Shown: positions 34,266-42,979, numbered from the stretch's first letter. The stretch: 57,062 bases of DNA from an uncultured Desulfovibrio sp. (GCF_949282365.1 NZ_CASDOY010000007.1:1-57062), one strand, 5' to 3'. Notes: generated by a model from the sequence alone, not told the origin. A program made the numbers and translations.

Positions 34266-35569
34266 GCCAAGTACTTGAGCAATTGGGAGAACAGCTCGCG
34301 CTTTTCCGGCGTTTCCAAAGAGCTGTTGTGCCAGAGCAGGGTCATGTTGCCGCCATACTTCCTGATTTGCTGCGCGTAGCCGCAGGCCCGGTCAAAGGCT
34401 TCCTGCGGCGTCGCGCCTTCATAGCCGAGCAGGGTGCAGTCCATGGCAATAAGTGGGCGCTCGCGTAACTTCAGCGCTTTTCTGTGCTGAAGATCATACA
34501 CGGGGAATTCGCGTGCCGTGCCCAGTCGGAAGCCGGAAACCTTGTTGAATCCCACCGTGGAGTCGTATTCCAACCCTGCGTCGTCCCACATCCGCCAGGT
34601 ACTGCAACCCATAAAGCGCAAATAATGTTGCCTGCCGCCGCGCACGGGTGTAGGAGCCGCCCTTCGAACTATTGCCAGCTCTTTTGCAAAAGAATCCGGA
34701 TGGTCGGGAGTGTCGTAGCTGGGATGAAAACCAATTTCGTGTCCGTTTGCGGCAAGCAGGAAAAGAATGTCCTGTATCCATTGTGCGTTTGCGTCATAAT
34801 AGTGGTCAAACCTCTTGTTTGTCAGTCCCCCCTTAAGATTGAAGCACCCTGCAAGAGAATTTTTCTCTAGTTCTGTAAGTATCCAAGGAAAAGTGTAGAA
34901 TATGTCATCATCAACTTTTGTGTAGGATCTGAATATTGAAAAAAAGCGCCTAATGGAATGATGCTTGATTATTGAGGCAATCGATGATTTGATAAAAAGA
35001 AATGGGGATGCCTTGTACCACTGCGCTGGAACATCCATATCGCAGCTATAAATAAGCTGATAGTCTTGATTTTTGAAGCTGATGTTGATGTTGTGATTGT
35101 TAAGATGCTTCACAAACTGAACGATCATTTCATCAATGAAAGGTCGATCAAGAAGAGAGTTCTGATAAGCAAAACTTTCACTGGGGGCCAATGTTCCATT
35201 AAATTCTTTATGGTCATAAAATACATCCTCATAGCAGGCTAGAAAATAAAAAATGCTTCCAAAGATATCAACTGAAGCGAGCGAAGTCCCTCTGTTGTCT
35301 GCAAAGGGAAAAAACATATCGTAATCGCAAATCTTGTGCGACAGGAGCTGTCCTTTCAGCCGACTGGGATCAAAGTAGGTTTCCGGGCTCTGCTCGGGAA
35401 AAAAGATATTGGGAAAAGTGGCAGAATGTTTCTCACAAGATATTGACCAGTTTCCCTGATTGCCGACTTCCAAAACAGGCTCGATACCAAGCCACTCATT
35501 GAAAATGAGTCGTGTCAAATATTCATATTCAGGGAGGAAATTTCTTCCGGGAGTTGTAATTGTTATCAT
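34262..35569 (-). CDS. Polysaccharide deacetylase family protein with long N-terminal domain
   Basis: 435 residues, no signal peptide. The N-terminal 170 residues resemble the DUF7033-type extension (TRLIFNEWLG, a DMFFPFADNRGTSLASVDIFGSIFYFL stretch in parts). The NodB-like half has the Asp pair in YSCDMDVPAQW, GHEIGFHPSYDTPDH for metal binding, and MTLLWHNSS near the end. Such proteins in surface-glycan loci are thought to deacetylate sugars on the carrier. The gene is strongly AT-rich in its first two thirds against a GC-rich chromosome, a sign of transfer. Last gene of the long leftward Pse run, 3 bases after the previous stop. Confidence 0.8.
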   Translation of the reverse strand: MITITTPGRNFLPEYEYLTRLIFNEWLGIEPVLEVGNQGNWSISCEKHSATFPNIFFPEQSPETYFDPSRLKGQLLSHKICDYDMFFPFADNRGTSLASVDIFGSIFYFLACYEDVFYDHKEFNGTLAPSESFAYQNSLLDRPFIDEMIVQFVKHLNNHNINISFKNQDYQLIYSCDMDVPAQWYKASPFLFIKSSIASIIKHHSIRRFFSIFRSYTKVDDDIFYTFPWILTELEKNSLAGCFNLKGGLTNKRFDHYYDANAQWIQDILFLLAANGHEIGFHPSYDTPDHPDSFAKELAIVRRAAPTPVRGGRQHYLRFMGCSTWRMWDDAGLEYDSTVGFNKVSGFRLGTAREFPVYDLQHRKALKLRERPLIAMDCTLLGYEGATPQEAFDRACGYAQQIRKYGGNMTLLWHNSSLETPEKRELFSQLLKYLA

Positions 35570-35572
35570 AGG

Positions 35573-36889
35573 CTAATAGATGCTCCGCAAAAATTCAAGC
35601 GAGTAGCTGTTATGTGCATAAAACTCAATTTGTTGTTTCATGCGTATATCAGCATTTTGCTGGAACTCTTTTTCCGAGTAATCACGCACATAGTCAAAAT
35701 AGAATTTTTTGAGTGCCGTCAACCATGGGTGGAAATTTGGAAGTTTTTGGATATATTTCCCAAAGTTGCATGATATAAAAGCGTTTATTGCTTTCTTCCG
35801 CCATCCAAGATCGGGAATATCCACCACAAGATTTTTGGATTGCTGCAGGACATCCAGTATGATGTTTCCAGCACGAACATGGTTTAATCCATCTGAATGG
35901 CCAATAAGTTGTTCATAGCACTTTTGTCGCTCATTTTCCAGTTCCCTGAATCCAGGCAACTCGCGCGTTTCCAGAAAAGAATTTATGGCATTCGTCCATT
36001 GCTCGGCATCTGCAAAGTTGGGCTGCCCGTTTACCGTGCATAAGCGCGCAAAGGGAAAATCCGTTCCTGTCGGATTGAGCAGTGCCGTTTGTTTGCCCAT
36101 AAGCCATGCTTCCAGTGCTGTATTGGATTCGAAGGTAAGCCAGATGTCACTGTCGGCGATGCAATCAATTATGGGTGTGTGCAATGGCAGGATTCTGGCA
36201 TTTTCTTCATTGGCGCAAGTGTCTACCCCGGAGGCATGGATATTTCCTTCGGATCCGGGGTGAAGTTTGATCTTGAAAAATACATGTCTATTCTGCCTGA
36301 TAATTTGCAAAAGTATTTCGGAAAAAAGCAATCTATTTTGGGCGCTCCACACAGAATCTCCGCAACGTGAAAAATCCCAACATCCTACTCCAATCGTTGC
36401 TTGATATTTGGAAGGGATGTCCTCAGCTCGCTCAGGATGTACAAACCGATAGCGGTCATACCCTGTCCCGCCGGTGACGTAGATGTTTTTTTCAGCAAAC
36501 GGGAAATTGTTTATAACGAATTGCTTTGCGGAATGATTCCAAAAAAAGTACGCATCCCATACCACAACCTGCTCTGCTAACCATCCCCACATTTCTTCGG
36601 GATTTGAGACAAACCGAGCAAAATTTGCCCCTTCTCCCATGAGCGAGACAACCTTGCAGCCCATCTTTTTGGCAAAAAAGGCCATTTCAGCGTGCCATCT
36701 TCCTCCAAAGATGCAGTCTAAAAAAACAACAGATGGTTGATGCTTGAGAATAAGATAATAGCCATTATGAATTTGGCCATGGATCATTTTTACATTGGCA
36801 AGCCTCAGATAATTGAAAACAGGTACAAATGCTTCAGTGTCACGCGAAAAATATGAATGCGTGTTGAGCGCTAATATATCCACCGACAT
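35573..36889 (-). CDS. Surface carbohydrate biosynthesis protein (CDP-glycerol transferase-like fold)
   Basis: 438 residues. Pattern of the 'surface carbohydrate biosynthesis' group with a GT-B-like fold: MSVDILALNTHSYFSRD, QPSVVFLDCIFGG, KVVSLMGEGANFARF, YVTGGTGYDRYRF, FKIKLHPGSEGN and SDIWLTFESNTALEAWLMGK, where the HP and the E-x-A/N motifs recall the nucleotide-sugar 2-epimerase/CDP-glycerol transferase superfamily. Reaction unknown. AT-rich. Placed right after pseI (14 bases), so it may be the transferase that uses CMP-pseudaminic acid (inference only). Confidence 0.65.
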   Translation of the reverse strand: MSVDILALNTHSYFSRDTEAFVPVFNYLRLANVKMIHGQIHNGYYLILKHQPSVVFLDCIFGGRWHAEMAFFAKKMGCKVVSLMGEGANFARFVSNPEEMWGWLAEQVVVWDAYFFWNHSAKQFVINNFPFAEKNIYVTGGTGYDRYRFVHPERAEDIPSKYQATIGVGCWDFSRCGDSVWSAQNRLLFSEILLQIIRQNRHVFFKIKLHPGSEGNIHASGVDTCANEENARILPLHTPIIDCIADSDIWLTFESNTALEAWLMGKQTALLNPTGTDFPFARLCTVNGQPNFADAEQWTNAINSFLETRELPGFRELENERQKCYEQLIGHSDGLNHVRAGNIILDVLQQSKNLVVDIPDLGWRKKAINAFISCNFGKYIQKLPNFHPWLTALKKFYFDYVRDYSEKEFQQNADIRMKQQIEFYAHNSYSLEFLRSIY

Positions 36890-36902
36890 GGTACAACCCG
36901 TT

Positions 36903-37919
36903 TTAGCTGATATGGGCAAAATTCAGAGGTGTTCCCTTTACGATCTTCTGTGAAGCCTTTTTGCCATGAAGCAATGGTGCGAACCGTGGCGGCAAACCGT
37001 ATCCAGGCCGAATGCTGCGCACGTTTTCTTCCGTGAACATCTCGCCCGCCTCCATGTCCTTGACCACAAACAGCGAACGTCGGAATACCTTGCTTTCCCT
37101 CTGCTTGGGCGTCAAGTCGTAGCAGACGGTTCCCAGCGCCTTTTCCACGGTACGGATGTCGCGCACCATTTGCCTGAACTCGTCCGGTTCCATGCTGAAG
37201 GCGCTGTCCGGGCCGCCGTCGGCACGGGCAAGGGTGAAGTGCTTTTCAATGATGCGCGCCCCAACGGCCACGGCCCCCACGGCCACGGCACTGCCCAGGG
37301 TGTGATCCGAAAGTCCGGCCACACAGTTGAAGGCCTGGGCCAGATGCGGGATGGTGAGCAAATTGGCTTCCTCTGGCGGCGCGGGATAGGCGCTCGTGCA
37401 TTTGAGCAGGGCCAGTTCCTGGGTGCCGTTTTCTCGCAGTGTGCTCACGGCTTCGTCAATTTCCGCCAGACTGGCCATGCCGGTGGACATGATGACCGGC
37501 TTGCCGGTGGAGCCAATCTTTTTGAGCAGCGGAATGTCCACGACTTCAAAGGACGCCACCTTGTGGCAGGGTACATCCATGTTTTCCAGAAAGTCCACGG
37601 CCGTAGCGTCAAAGGGGGTGGAAAAGCAGTCCATGCCCAGGTCATTGGCCAAGGCCTTGAGGCGGGGCTGCCATTCCCACGGCGTGCAGGCCTCCTGATA
37701 GAGGTCGTGCAGGGTTTTGCCTTCCCACAGCGTCCCCTTGATGCGAAAGTATTCGTTGTCGCAAGGAATGGTCATGGTGTCGGCCGTATAGGTCTGCAAT
37801 TTGACGGCATCGGCTCCGGCATCGGCGGCAGCGCGGACAATGGCCTCGGCACGTTCAATGCTGCCGTTGTGATTGGCTGAAATTTCGGCGATAATATATA
37901 AATTTTCGGCTGTAAGCAT
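36903..37919 (-). CDS. pseI: Pseudaminic acid synthase
   Basis: 338 residues, NeuB family: condenses 6-deoxy-AltdiNAc with phosphoenolpyruvate to give pseudaminic acid. Seen: YIIAEISANHNGSIERAEAI, GADAVKLQTYTADTMT, CFSTPFDATAVDFLE, HKVASFEVVDIPLLKKI, STGMASLAEIDEAV, LSDHTLGSAVAVGAVAVGA, IEKHFTLARADGGPDSAFS. The C-terminal SAF antifreeze-like domain has RRSLFVVKDMEAGEMFTEEN and RPGYGL. The ANHNG and PDSAFS forms fit PseI rather than NeuB or LegI. Starts 6 bases after the pseGH stop. Confidence 0.92.
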   Translation of the reverse strand: MLTAENLYIIAEISANHNGSIERAEAIVRAAADAGADAVKLQTYTADTMTIPCDNEYFRIKGTLWEGKTLHDLYQEACTPWEWQPRLKALANDLGMDCFSTPFDATAVDFLENMDVPCHKVASFEVVDIPLLKKIGSTGKPVIMSTGMASLAEIDEAVSTLRENGTQELALLKCTSAYPAPPEEANLLTIPHLAQAFNCVAGLSDHTLGSAVAVGAVAVGARIIEKHFTLARADGGPDSAFSMEPDEFRQMVRDIRTVEKALGTVCYDLTPKQRESKVFRRSLFVVKDMEAGEMFTEENVRSIRPGYGLPPRFAPLLHGKKASQKIVKGTPLNFAHIS

Positions 37920-37925
37920 AGGAAG

Positions 37926-39386
37926 CTACCTATTGGGAAGCACAAGTCGGATTGCGGGTGTTTCTCCAACGGCCACCTCTTTGTCTGTGTGAAAAGAAGC
38001 TCGTTGGAAGGATTTTAATGATGAAATATTTTCTTTTTTTATATAGGCAACAATTTCCTCTTTGCAATGATTACCAAAATATTTTTTTACCGCCTGCTTG
38101 ATTAGATACGCACCATATCCCAACCCTCTGGTATCTCTTGTCAGGGAAATGCTGATCTGCGTTTCATTATTTTTCTTTTGAAATCGAATAGAAGCAAACG
38201 GCTCTTTATCAACCTCTGCTAAGAAAAAAGCGGTATTTGAATTTATAATGTTATCAAACCAAGTCAAATGTTCTTCGAAGGTAATGGGTTGGGTGTTGAA
38301 TGAATACTTCCGAACGTCTTGGTCATTGGCAAGCATGAAAAGAAAATCCAAGTCGTCATACACTACGTGGCGCAAACGTATTTTTAACAAAAAAGTAAGA
38401 ATATTTATTTTTTGTCCAATAGAAAAAGAGGGATAGGTGGCCACGCCAGCTAATGCAGTTTGTGCGGTTTCCCTCGTATAGGATAAAGCTATACGTTTCT
38501 TGCGTAGCAACGTAACAATCGCATGTTGATTTTCCGCAACTTCTACCGTCAGGAATGGCACACCCAGACAGCACAATTCCCAGCATGTTGATCCGCCCGC
38601 CGTGATGCACAAATCCGTATCCAGCAGGAGGGACGACATATCGTCCACCCGGGGGAGAATCTCCAGTTGCGCCGGGCAGCGGGCAAAGGCGGCCCGAATG
38701 CGATCCGCATCCATCCCACCTTGAATGACCCGAATCGTGCGTCCGGCCAATTCCGGCTGACGCATCTCGATAGCAATTTTTTCCAGATGCTCGATAAAAT
38801 TGCCGCCGCCCAGTGTTACCAGTATGTTCTGCGGCTGTGTTGGCCGCATGCGCTGCTGCGCCTTTTCCCGGGCATCCCAGAATTCCTGACGCAAGAGCAC
38901 ATAATCCAGCCCCAGCAGCTTGCGACCGATGGAGCCGTGATAGGTCAATTGCTCAGCGCCGATGTTCTGATTGAGCAGTACATCGCAATGATATTCGGGC
39001 AGGTGCGCGTAGTCGTCAATGACCAGCAGCCGATAGCCCGCAGCCATGACGGCTTTCTGGCAGGCGGCATCAAAGTGATAGCCATCCAGCGCTACCCAGA
39101 TGGGCGTATCAGTCATGCCGGGCTGAGGAAAGTCCTTTCTCTGAAGCTGATCGAGCAGGTTTGCCGGTTCTTCCGTCTCGGGCGGCATATCCGGCAATTC
39201 CAGCAGCGGGATGTCTTCCCGGGCCAGGCGCTCGCGCAGCCAACTGACGCCCAGACGGCAAACCATGCGCACATCCAGTCCTTCTTTGCGGGCGGCCTGC
39301 GCCAGGGCAAGGCAGCGCATGACATGGCCCGTGCCCATGCGCGGGGCGGCATCGGCGCGTATAATGAGGGCAGTGCTATTCGACAT
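37926..39386 (-). CDS. pseG: PseG-PseH fusion: UDP-sugar hydrolase plus GNAT acetyltransferase
   Basis: 486 residues. Residues 1-330 are PseG, the GT-B-type hydrolase that releases UDP from 6-deoxy-AltdiNAc: LIIRADAAPRMGTGHVMRC, DGYHFDAACQKAVM, VIDDYAHLPEYHCDVLLNQN, ILVTLGGGNFIEHLEKI, CITAGGSTCWELCCLGVPFL. From about residue 336 a GNAT domain follows (IRLRHVVYDDLDFLFML, NDQDVRKYSF, RDTRGLGYGAYLIKQAV), PseH-like, which acetylates the 4-amino group made by PseC. The fused gene changes abruptly from GC-rich to AT-rich near 38.5 kb. The start at 39386 overlaps the preceding gene by 11 bases. Confidence 0.9.
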   Translation of the reverse strand: MSNSTALIIRADAAPRMGTGHVMRCLALAQAARKEGLDVRMVCRLGVSWLRERLAREDIPLLELPDMPPETEEPANLLDQLQRKDFPQPGMTDTPIWVALDGYHFDAACQKAVMAAGYRLLVIDDYAHLPEYHCDVLLNQNIGAEQLTYHGSIGRKLLGLDYVLLRQEFWDAREKAQQRMRPTQPQNILVTLGGGNFIEHLEKIAIEMRQPELAGRTIRVIQGGMDADRIRAAFARCPAQLEILPRVDDMSSLLLDTDLCITAGGSTCWELCCLGVPFLTVEVAENQHAIVTLLRKKRIALSYTRETAQTALAGVATYPSFSIGQKINILTFLLKIRLRHVVYDDLDFLFMLANDQDVRKYSFNTQPITFEEHLTWFDNIINSNTAFFLAEVDKEPFASIRFQKKNNETQISISLTRDTRGLGYGAYLIKQAVKKYFGNHCKEEIVAYIKKENISSLKSFQRASFHTDKEVAVGETPAIRLVLPNR

Positions 39387-40434
39387 CTGATGGGGACAGT
39401 TTTTCGCCTTGCCTGAGTGCCCTGCGAGCCTGTTTTCCGAGAACAAGCCCATCAAGATGGGCCGGAAGTCCGTCGCCGGGACGGGCATAGTCGAGCATCT
39501 CCTGCGTCACAACTTCTCCTGCGGCAATATCCCGCGCGGCCACAACGCTGCGTCGCGCCACAGGCGGCATATTTCGTTCTTCTTGGGTCATGATGCGTCG
39601 AGGATTGCCGAGGGCTGTTTCCACATCGCGGATGGTGCGCACAAAATCCGCCGCTTCTTGCGGTTCCAGCGACATGATGTGCTCGGGACTGCGGATGCAG
39701 CGATCCAGCGTGATGGTTTTTTCCAGCATGTCGACACCCAACGCCACGGCGGCTATGTCCATGGTTGCGCCGGGCGTGTGGTCGGAAAAAGCCACAGGGT
39801 AGGGAAACATCTGCCGCAGGGTCTGCACCGTTCGCAGATTGATGCTCTCAAGACGTGCCGGATAGCCTGAAGGGCAGTGGTTGATGATGATCTTGTGGCA
39901 GCCGGCCTGCTCCAGAACATCCACGGCCTGTTCCACTTCACCGATGGTCGCACTGCCGGTATCTATCTGCACCACCCAAGGAAAACGTGCCGCCAGTCTG
40001 AGCAGGTGGTGGTAGTTGATGTCGCCCGAACATATCTTGACGCACGCGCAACCGGCTCCGGCAAGGAATTCCATCTCCTCCGCGTTGCTGATGGTGGCGA
40101 AGAAAAGGACATTTTTTGCCTTGCAGTAGTCAATAAGTTCCGCCCATTCAGGAAACGTCAGTTCCCGCCGGGACAAGATTTCCTGCAGGGATTCCGTGAC
40201 GGTTTCTCTTTCGCCCGTATCCCTGTTTTTCAATACTTGATAGATGAACAGGGTTTCTTTGGATGGAACAATTTTTTTTGCATCAACGATCTGGAACTTG
40301 ACGGCATCAGCCCCGGCTTTTGCAGCCATATCGACCAGAGCCTTGGCAGTGGGAAGCCCGTCGTGGGTGGGGCCTGCCTCAAAGACAATACTGACCGGAC
40401 GTTTCGAGCTGGAAGACGTGCAATCAAATATCAT
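39376..40434 (-). CDS. Second NeuB-family nonulosonic acid synthase with SAF domain
   Basis: 352 residues. TIM-barrel NeuB domain: IVFEAGPTHDGLPTAKALVD, GADAVKFQIVDAKKIVPS, FFATISNAEEMEFLAGAG, CVKICSGDINYHHLLRLAA, QIDTGSATIGEVEQAVDVLEQ, FSDHTPGATMDIAAVALG, LEKTITLDRCIRSPEHIMS. C-terminal SAF domain: ARRSVVAARDIAAGEVVTQEM, RPGDGL. The EAGPTHDG and RSPEHIMSLE blocks differ from the PseI in the same operon, so it probably handles another sugar or an altered Pse. Start overlaps the pseF end by 11 bases. An A8 run lies near its start (40272-40279). Confidence 0.88.
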   Translation of the reverse strand: MIFDCTSSSSKRPVSIVFEAGPTHDGLPTAKALVDMAAKAGADAVKFQIVDAKKIVPSKETLFIYQVLKNRDTGERETVTESLQEILSRRELTFPEWAELIDYCKAKNVLFFATISNAEEMEFLAGAGCACVKICSGDINYHHLLRLAARFPWVVQIDTGSATIGEVEQAVDVLEQAGCHKIIINHCPSGYPARLESINLRTVQTLRQMFPYPVAFSDHTPGATMDIAAVALGVDMLEKTITLDRCIRSPEHIMSLEPQEAADFVRTIRDVETALGNPRRIMTQEERNMPPVARRSVVAARDIAAGEVVTQEMLDYARPGDGLPAHLDGLVLGKQARRALRQGEKLSPSDVE

Positions 40435-41134
40435 GGTGAAATCCTACCTTTTCAAGTAGCTGAGCGCAGGCTTCAAGCAGAGCGAAGTCCTCGGCCGTGT
40501 CGATATCGATGGAGCGCAAGGCCGGCATTCGATAGCCCTTGATGCGCGCAGGGTAGAAGGAGCGGTATTTCTTGAGCGCCTCAACGCGAATGGCATAGGT
40601 GCTGCCGTTGCCAATGAGCCCTTCGGGAACTTCCTGAGATTTTTTGGTAACCAGTAAGGGGAAGGCAGGCATCAGAAATCCATCGGGATTTTGGTACAGC
40701 ATCTGATGCGGAGGGTGCGTGTAACCACAGACGGCATGCACCGCATCCGTATCAGGGGTGAGATATGTCATGACCTGTCGAATATCCTCAGCATTGCGCA
40801 GCGGAGCAGTGGCGTATAGGCAACAGAGACTGTCATAGTATATGCCGGACTGCTCCTTACGGGCCAGATATTCAAGACAAACATCCGCACAACTCGCCGT
40901 GTCTGATCCCAGTGCCACAGGGCGCTCATCAACCGCAAAGCCGTTGGAGCGCGCAATATCAGCTATTTCTTTATCCTCGGTCGAAACGACGACAGCATCA
41001 AAACAACCGGAATCCCGTGCCGCCTCACATGTCCAGAGCAACAGAGGCTTCCCCCTGAAGGGAAGGATATTTTTCCTGGGGAGGCGTTTTGAGCCCCCCC
41101 GCGCAGGGATGATGGCAATGCTTACGGATGACAT
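40424..41134 (-). CDS. pseF: CMP-nonulosonate cytidylyltransferase (PseF-like)
   Basis: 236 residues. Activates pseudaminic acid with CTP. Seen: AIIPARGGSKRLPRKNILPF, KPLLLWTCEAARDSG, VVVSTEDKEIADIARSNG, LYATAPLRNAEDIRQVM, IGNGSTYAIRVEALKKY and SIDIDTAEDFALLEA, the CMP-NeuAc synthetase blocks. In this context the substrate is taken as Pse; the same enzyme may also serve the second synthase's product. A G7 run on the coding strand (41094-41100) lies in the conserved ARGGSK codons. Three bases separate it from the amidotransferase stop. Confidence 0.9.
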   Translation of the reverse strand: MSSVSIAIIPARGGSKRLPRKNILPFRGKPLLLWTCEAARDSGCFDAVVVSTEDKEIADIARSNGFAVDERPVALGSDTASCADVCLEYLARKEQSGIYYDSLCCLYATAPLRNAEDIRQVMTYLTPDTDAVHAVCGYTHPPHQMLYQNPDGFLMPAFPLLVTKKSQEVPEGLIGNGSTYAIRVEALKKYRSFYPARIKGYRMPALRSIDIDTAEDFALLEACAQLLEKVGFHHDI

Positions 41135-41137
41135 GGC

Positions 41138-42301
41138 TTATAGAGACAGGCGGTTCATGATACCCCGCACTGTGTAATTACCTTTTACCGGTTCCTGTTC
41201 CCATATGGGATTATCCAGAACCCATTTCCCCTTTTCCTTTGACCACATTTTCCCTCTGAAAGTATTGGCGACTTCCCAGAATTCTCCTTCAGAAATGGCA
41301 ATCATTTCACAAAATGCCTTGATATAGGATTCGCCACACCCGCCATCCAGTTCCTTAACCAGAAAGATGGCTTCCTCGCGGGAAATTTCACCATCGCGGA
41401 TGTCATAGCAGGCTTGATCCGTGGTAAATCCAAAGCCGAATTTGATATATTTCAGCAATTGATTGACTTCACGGAAACTGTGATCCAGGGCATAAAAGCG
41501 TCTGTAAAGACCTTTAGCATAGGGATCCATGCTTGCAGGATGAATGGAAAGGCCGTGTCGCATGGAAAATTTTGCATTATGCAACTGCCCCCATTCCTCA
41601 GCATAGTTGCTCAACCACACGCCCCTGATGCCCTTTCTGATGATGGACGCCATATTCGGCTGATAAAGAAAAAGGGCCGCCAGATCGGCATCGTCGGCAT
41701 AGGCATCGATAACTTTTTCCTTGACCGTATTGGTAGCCCATATTTGGGTCGCATCGCCTCCCGCAGCCTTCATGTCGGAAATACCGAGCGTTTGGCCGGG
41801 ATTTTCGCCATTGACAATAAGAGGAATGTCAAATTTGTCGGCAATGATAAAGACAGAGGAGTGCAGACAGTATTCGGAAGCTCTGTTGGGATTGCCTATA
41901 CTGTAAAAATCTTTTTTGAAGAAATGCTTGAGCAGTTCTTTGTCGGCGCTGAGGCTAATGACATCAAAACCAAGATTTTTGATATTTTCCAGATTTTTTG
42001 CGCCGATCTCCGTTGTCTGGCAGGGTTCCGAGCACACCAAAAGCGGACGCAACTTCATTTCGTCCCGCATGTAGAGAGCTTGAAACGTGGAATCTTTGCC
42101 GCCGGAAACTCCGACGACGCAATCATAGGGGGCCTTTTGATCTTTTGCCCATCGGCAAATATCCCGAAGTTCCTGTTTGCGTGCCGCCCAATCTATTTTT
42201 TTCTTTTCTTCTTCCCAAAGACAGGCCCCGCAGATGCCTTGCTCATTGAAAAAAACATTGGGCCGCGTATCGGGTTGAACGCATTTCGTGCAATAATGCA
42301 T
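41138..42301 (-). CDS. N-acetyl sugar amidotransferase, PseA/WbpG family
   Basis: 387 residues. CTKCVQP...CGAC cysteine pairs at the N-terminus, PP-loop VGVSGGKDSTFQALYM, then LVCSEPCQTTEIGAKNLENI and IPLIVNGENPGQTLGISD. Campylobacter PseA, of this family, turns Pse5Ac7Ac into the acetamidino form Pse5Ac7Am, so that is the likely role here. It is only distantly like the 30235 copy. AT-rich for this chromosome. The ammonia donor is unclear, as no HisH/HisF-type pair is present. Confidence 0.87.
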   Translation of the reverse strand: MHYCTKCVQPDTRPNVFFNEQGICGACLWEEEKKKIDWAARKQELRDICRWAKDQKAPYDCVVGVSGGKDSTFQALYMRDEMKLRPLLVCSEPCQTTEIGAKNLENIKNLGFDVISLSADKELLKHFFKKDFYSIGNPNRASEYCLHSSVFIIADKFDIPLIVNGENPGQTLGISDMKAAGGDATQIWATNTVKEKVIDAYADDADLAALFLYQPNMASIIRKGIRGVWLSNYAEEWGQLHNAKFSMRHGLSIHPASMDPYAKGLYRRFYALDHSFREVNQLLKYIKFGFGFTTDQACYDIRDGEISREEAIFLVKELDGGCGESYIKAFCEMIAISEGEFWEVANTFRGKMWSKEKGKWVLDNPIWEQEPVKGNYTVRGIMNRLSL

Positions 42302-42349
42302 AAATACTTTCTCTATCTTTAGTAATAGGATTGCTGGATAGGAGTTATA

Positions 42350-42979
42350 TCAATTTTTTTGTAAAAGAAACCAAGTGCAATCGTCTACGGAAAAAACAGG
42401 ATCACGCCGGTAGATAAAATCATAAGCTCTCAATGATAAATCAGGAAACATATCCATCATTTCACCAGCAAAATCACGCTTGAAAAGTTTATTTTCATGG
42501 TTACGATAAGGGATTGCAACAGGAGTTGGATTATAATACTCACTGAGTAAAATGTATTTTTTGGAAAACGAATAAAGTTTTTTGTAAATTTCAGGAAGGC
42601 AGTCCGGATCTTGGTGTATGAGGACGCCGCACGAGAAAACTAAGTCAAAAGAATTTTCTGGGCACTTGAAATCAAGGATGGAACAGTTGTGGATGACTGT
42701 GTGTGGCCCCATCGTTTCTTGCGCAATTTTCGCAGCCTTCGCGTTGATTTCTATCGCAGTAAGAGAAATGGCGGGACTCAGATTCTGCAGCGCACGCAAA
42801 TTCCCCCCAATATTGCAGCCCATTTCAAAGGCCGTCATGGGCAAAGAAGAGCAGTGCCTGAGTATCATTGACCACATGGCTGTATAGGGACCAAGGAGTC
42901 TTTCTAGGGAATTGCGCCCAATATAGTTATCCCTGAACTCTCCCGTCCAAAAGTTTTCTTGGTCATTCAACTTGCGCAT
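42350..42979 (-). CDS. Pseudaminic acid biosynthesis-associated methylase
   Basis: 209 residues, class I SAM methyltransferase. Seen: FWTGEFRDNYIGRN near the N-terminus, typical of the Pse-associated methylase family, then motif I TAFEMGCNIGGNLRAL, IEINAKAAKIAQE, and SFDLVFSCGVLIHQDPDCL. It would methylate a Pse intermediate or product; the exact position is unknown. GAGGAG eight bases before the ATG at 42979 fixes the start, which overlaps the pseC end by 17 bases. Notably AT-rich. Confidence 0.87.
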   Translation of the reverse strand: MRKLNDQENFWTGEFRDNYIGRNSLERLLGPYTAMWSMILRHCSSLPMTAFEMGCNIGGNLRALQNLSPAISLTAIEINAKAAKIAQETMGPHTVIHNCSILDFKCPENSFDLVFSCGVLIHQDPDCLPEIYKKLYSFSKKYILLSEYYNPTPVAIPYRNHENKLFKRDFAGEMMDMFPDLSLRAYDFIYRRDPVFSVDDCTWFLLQKN

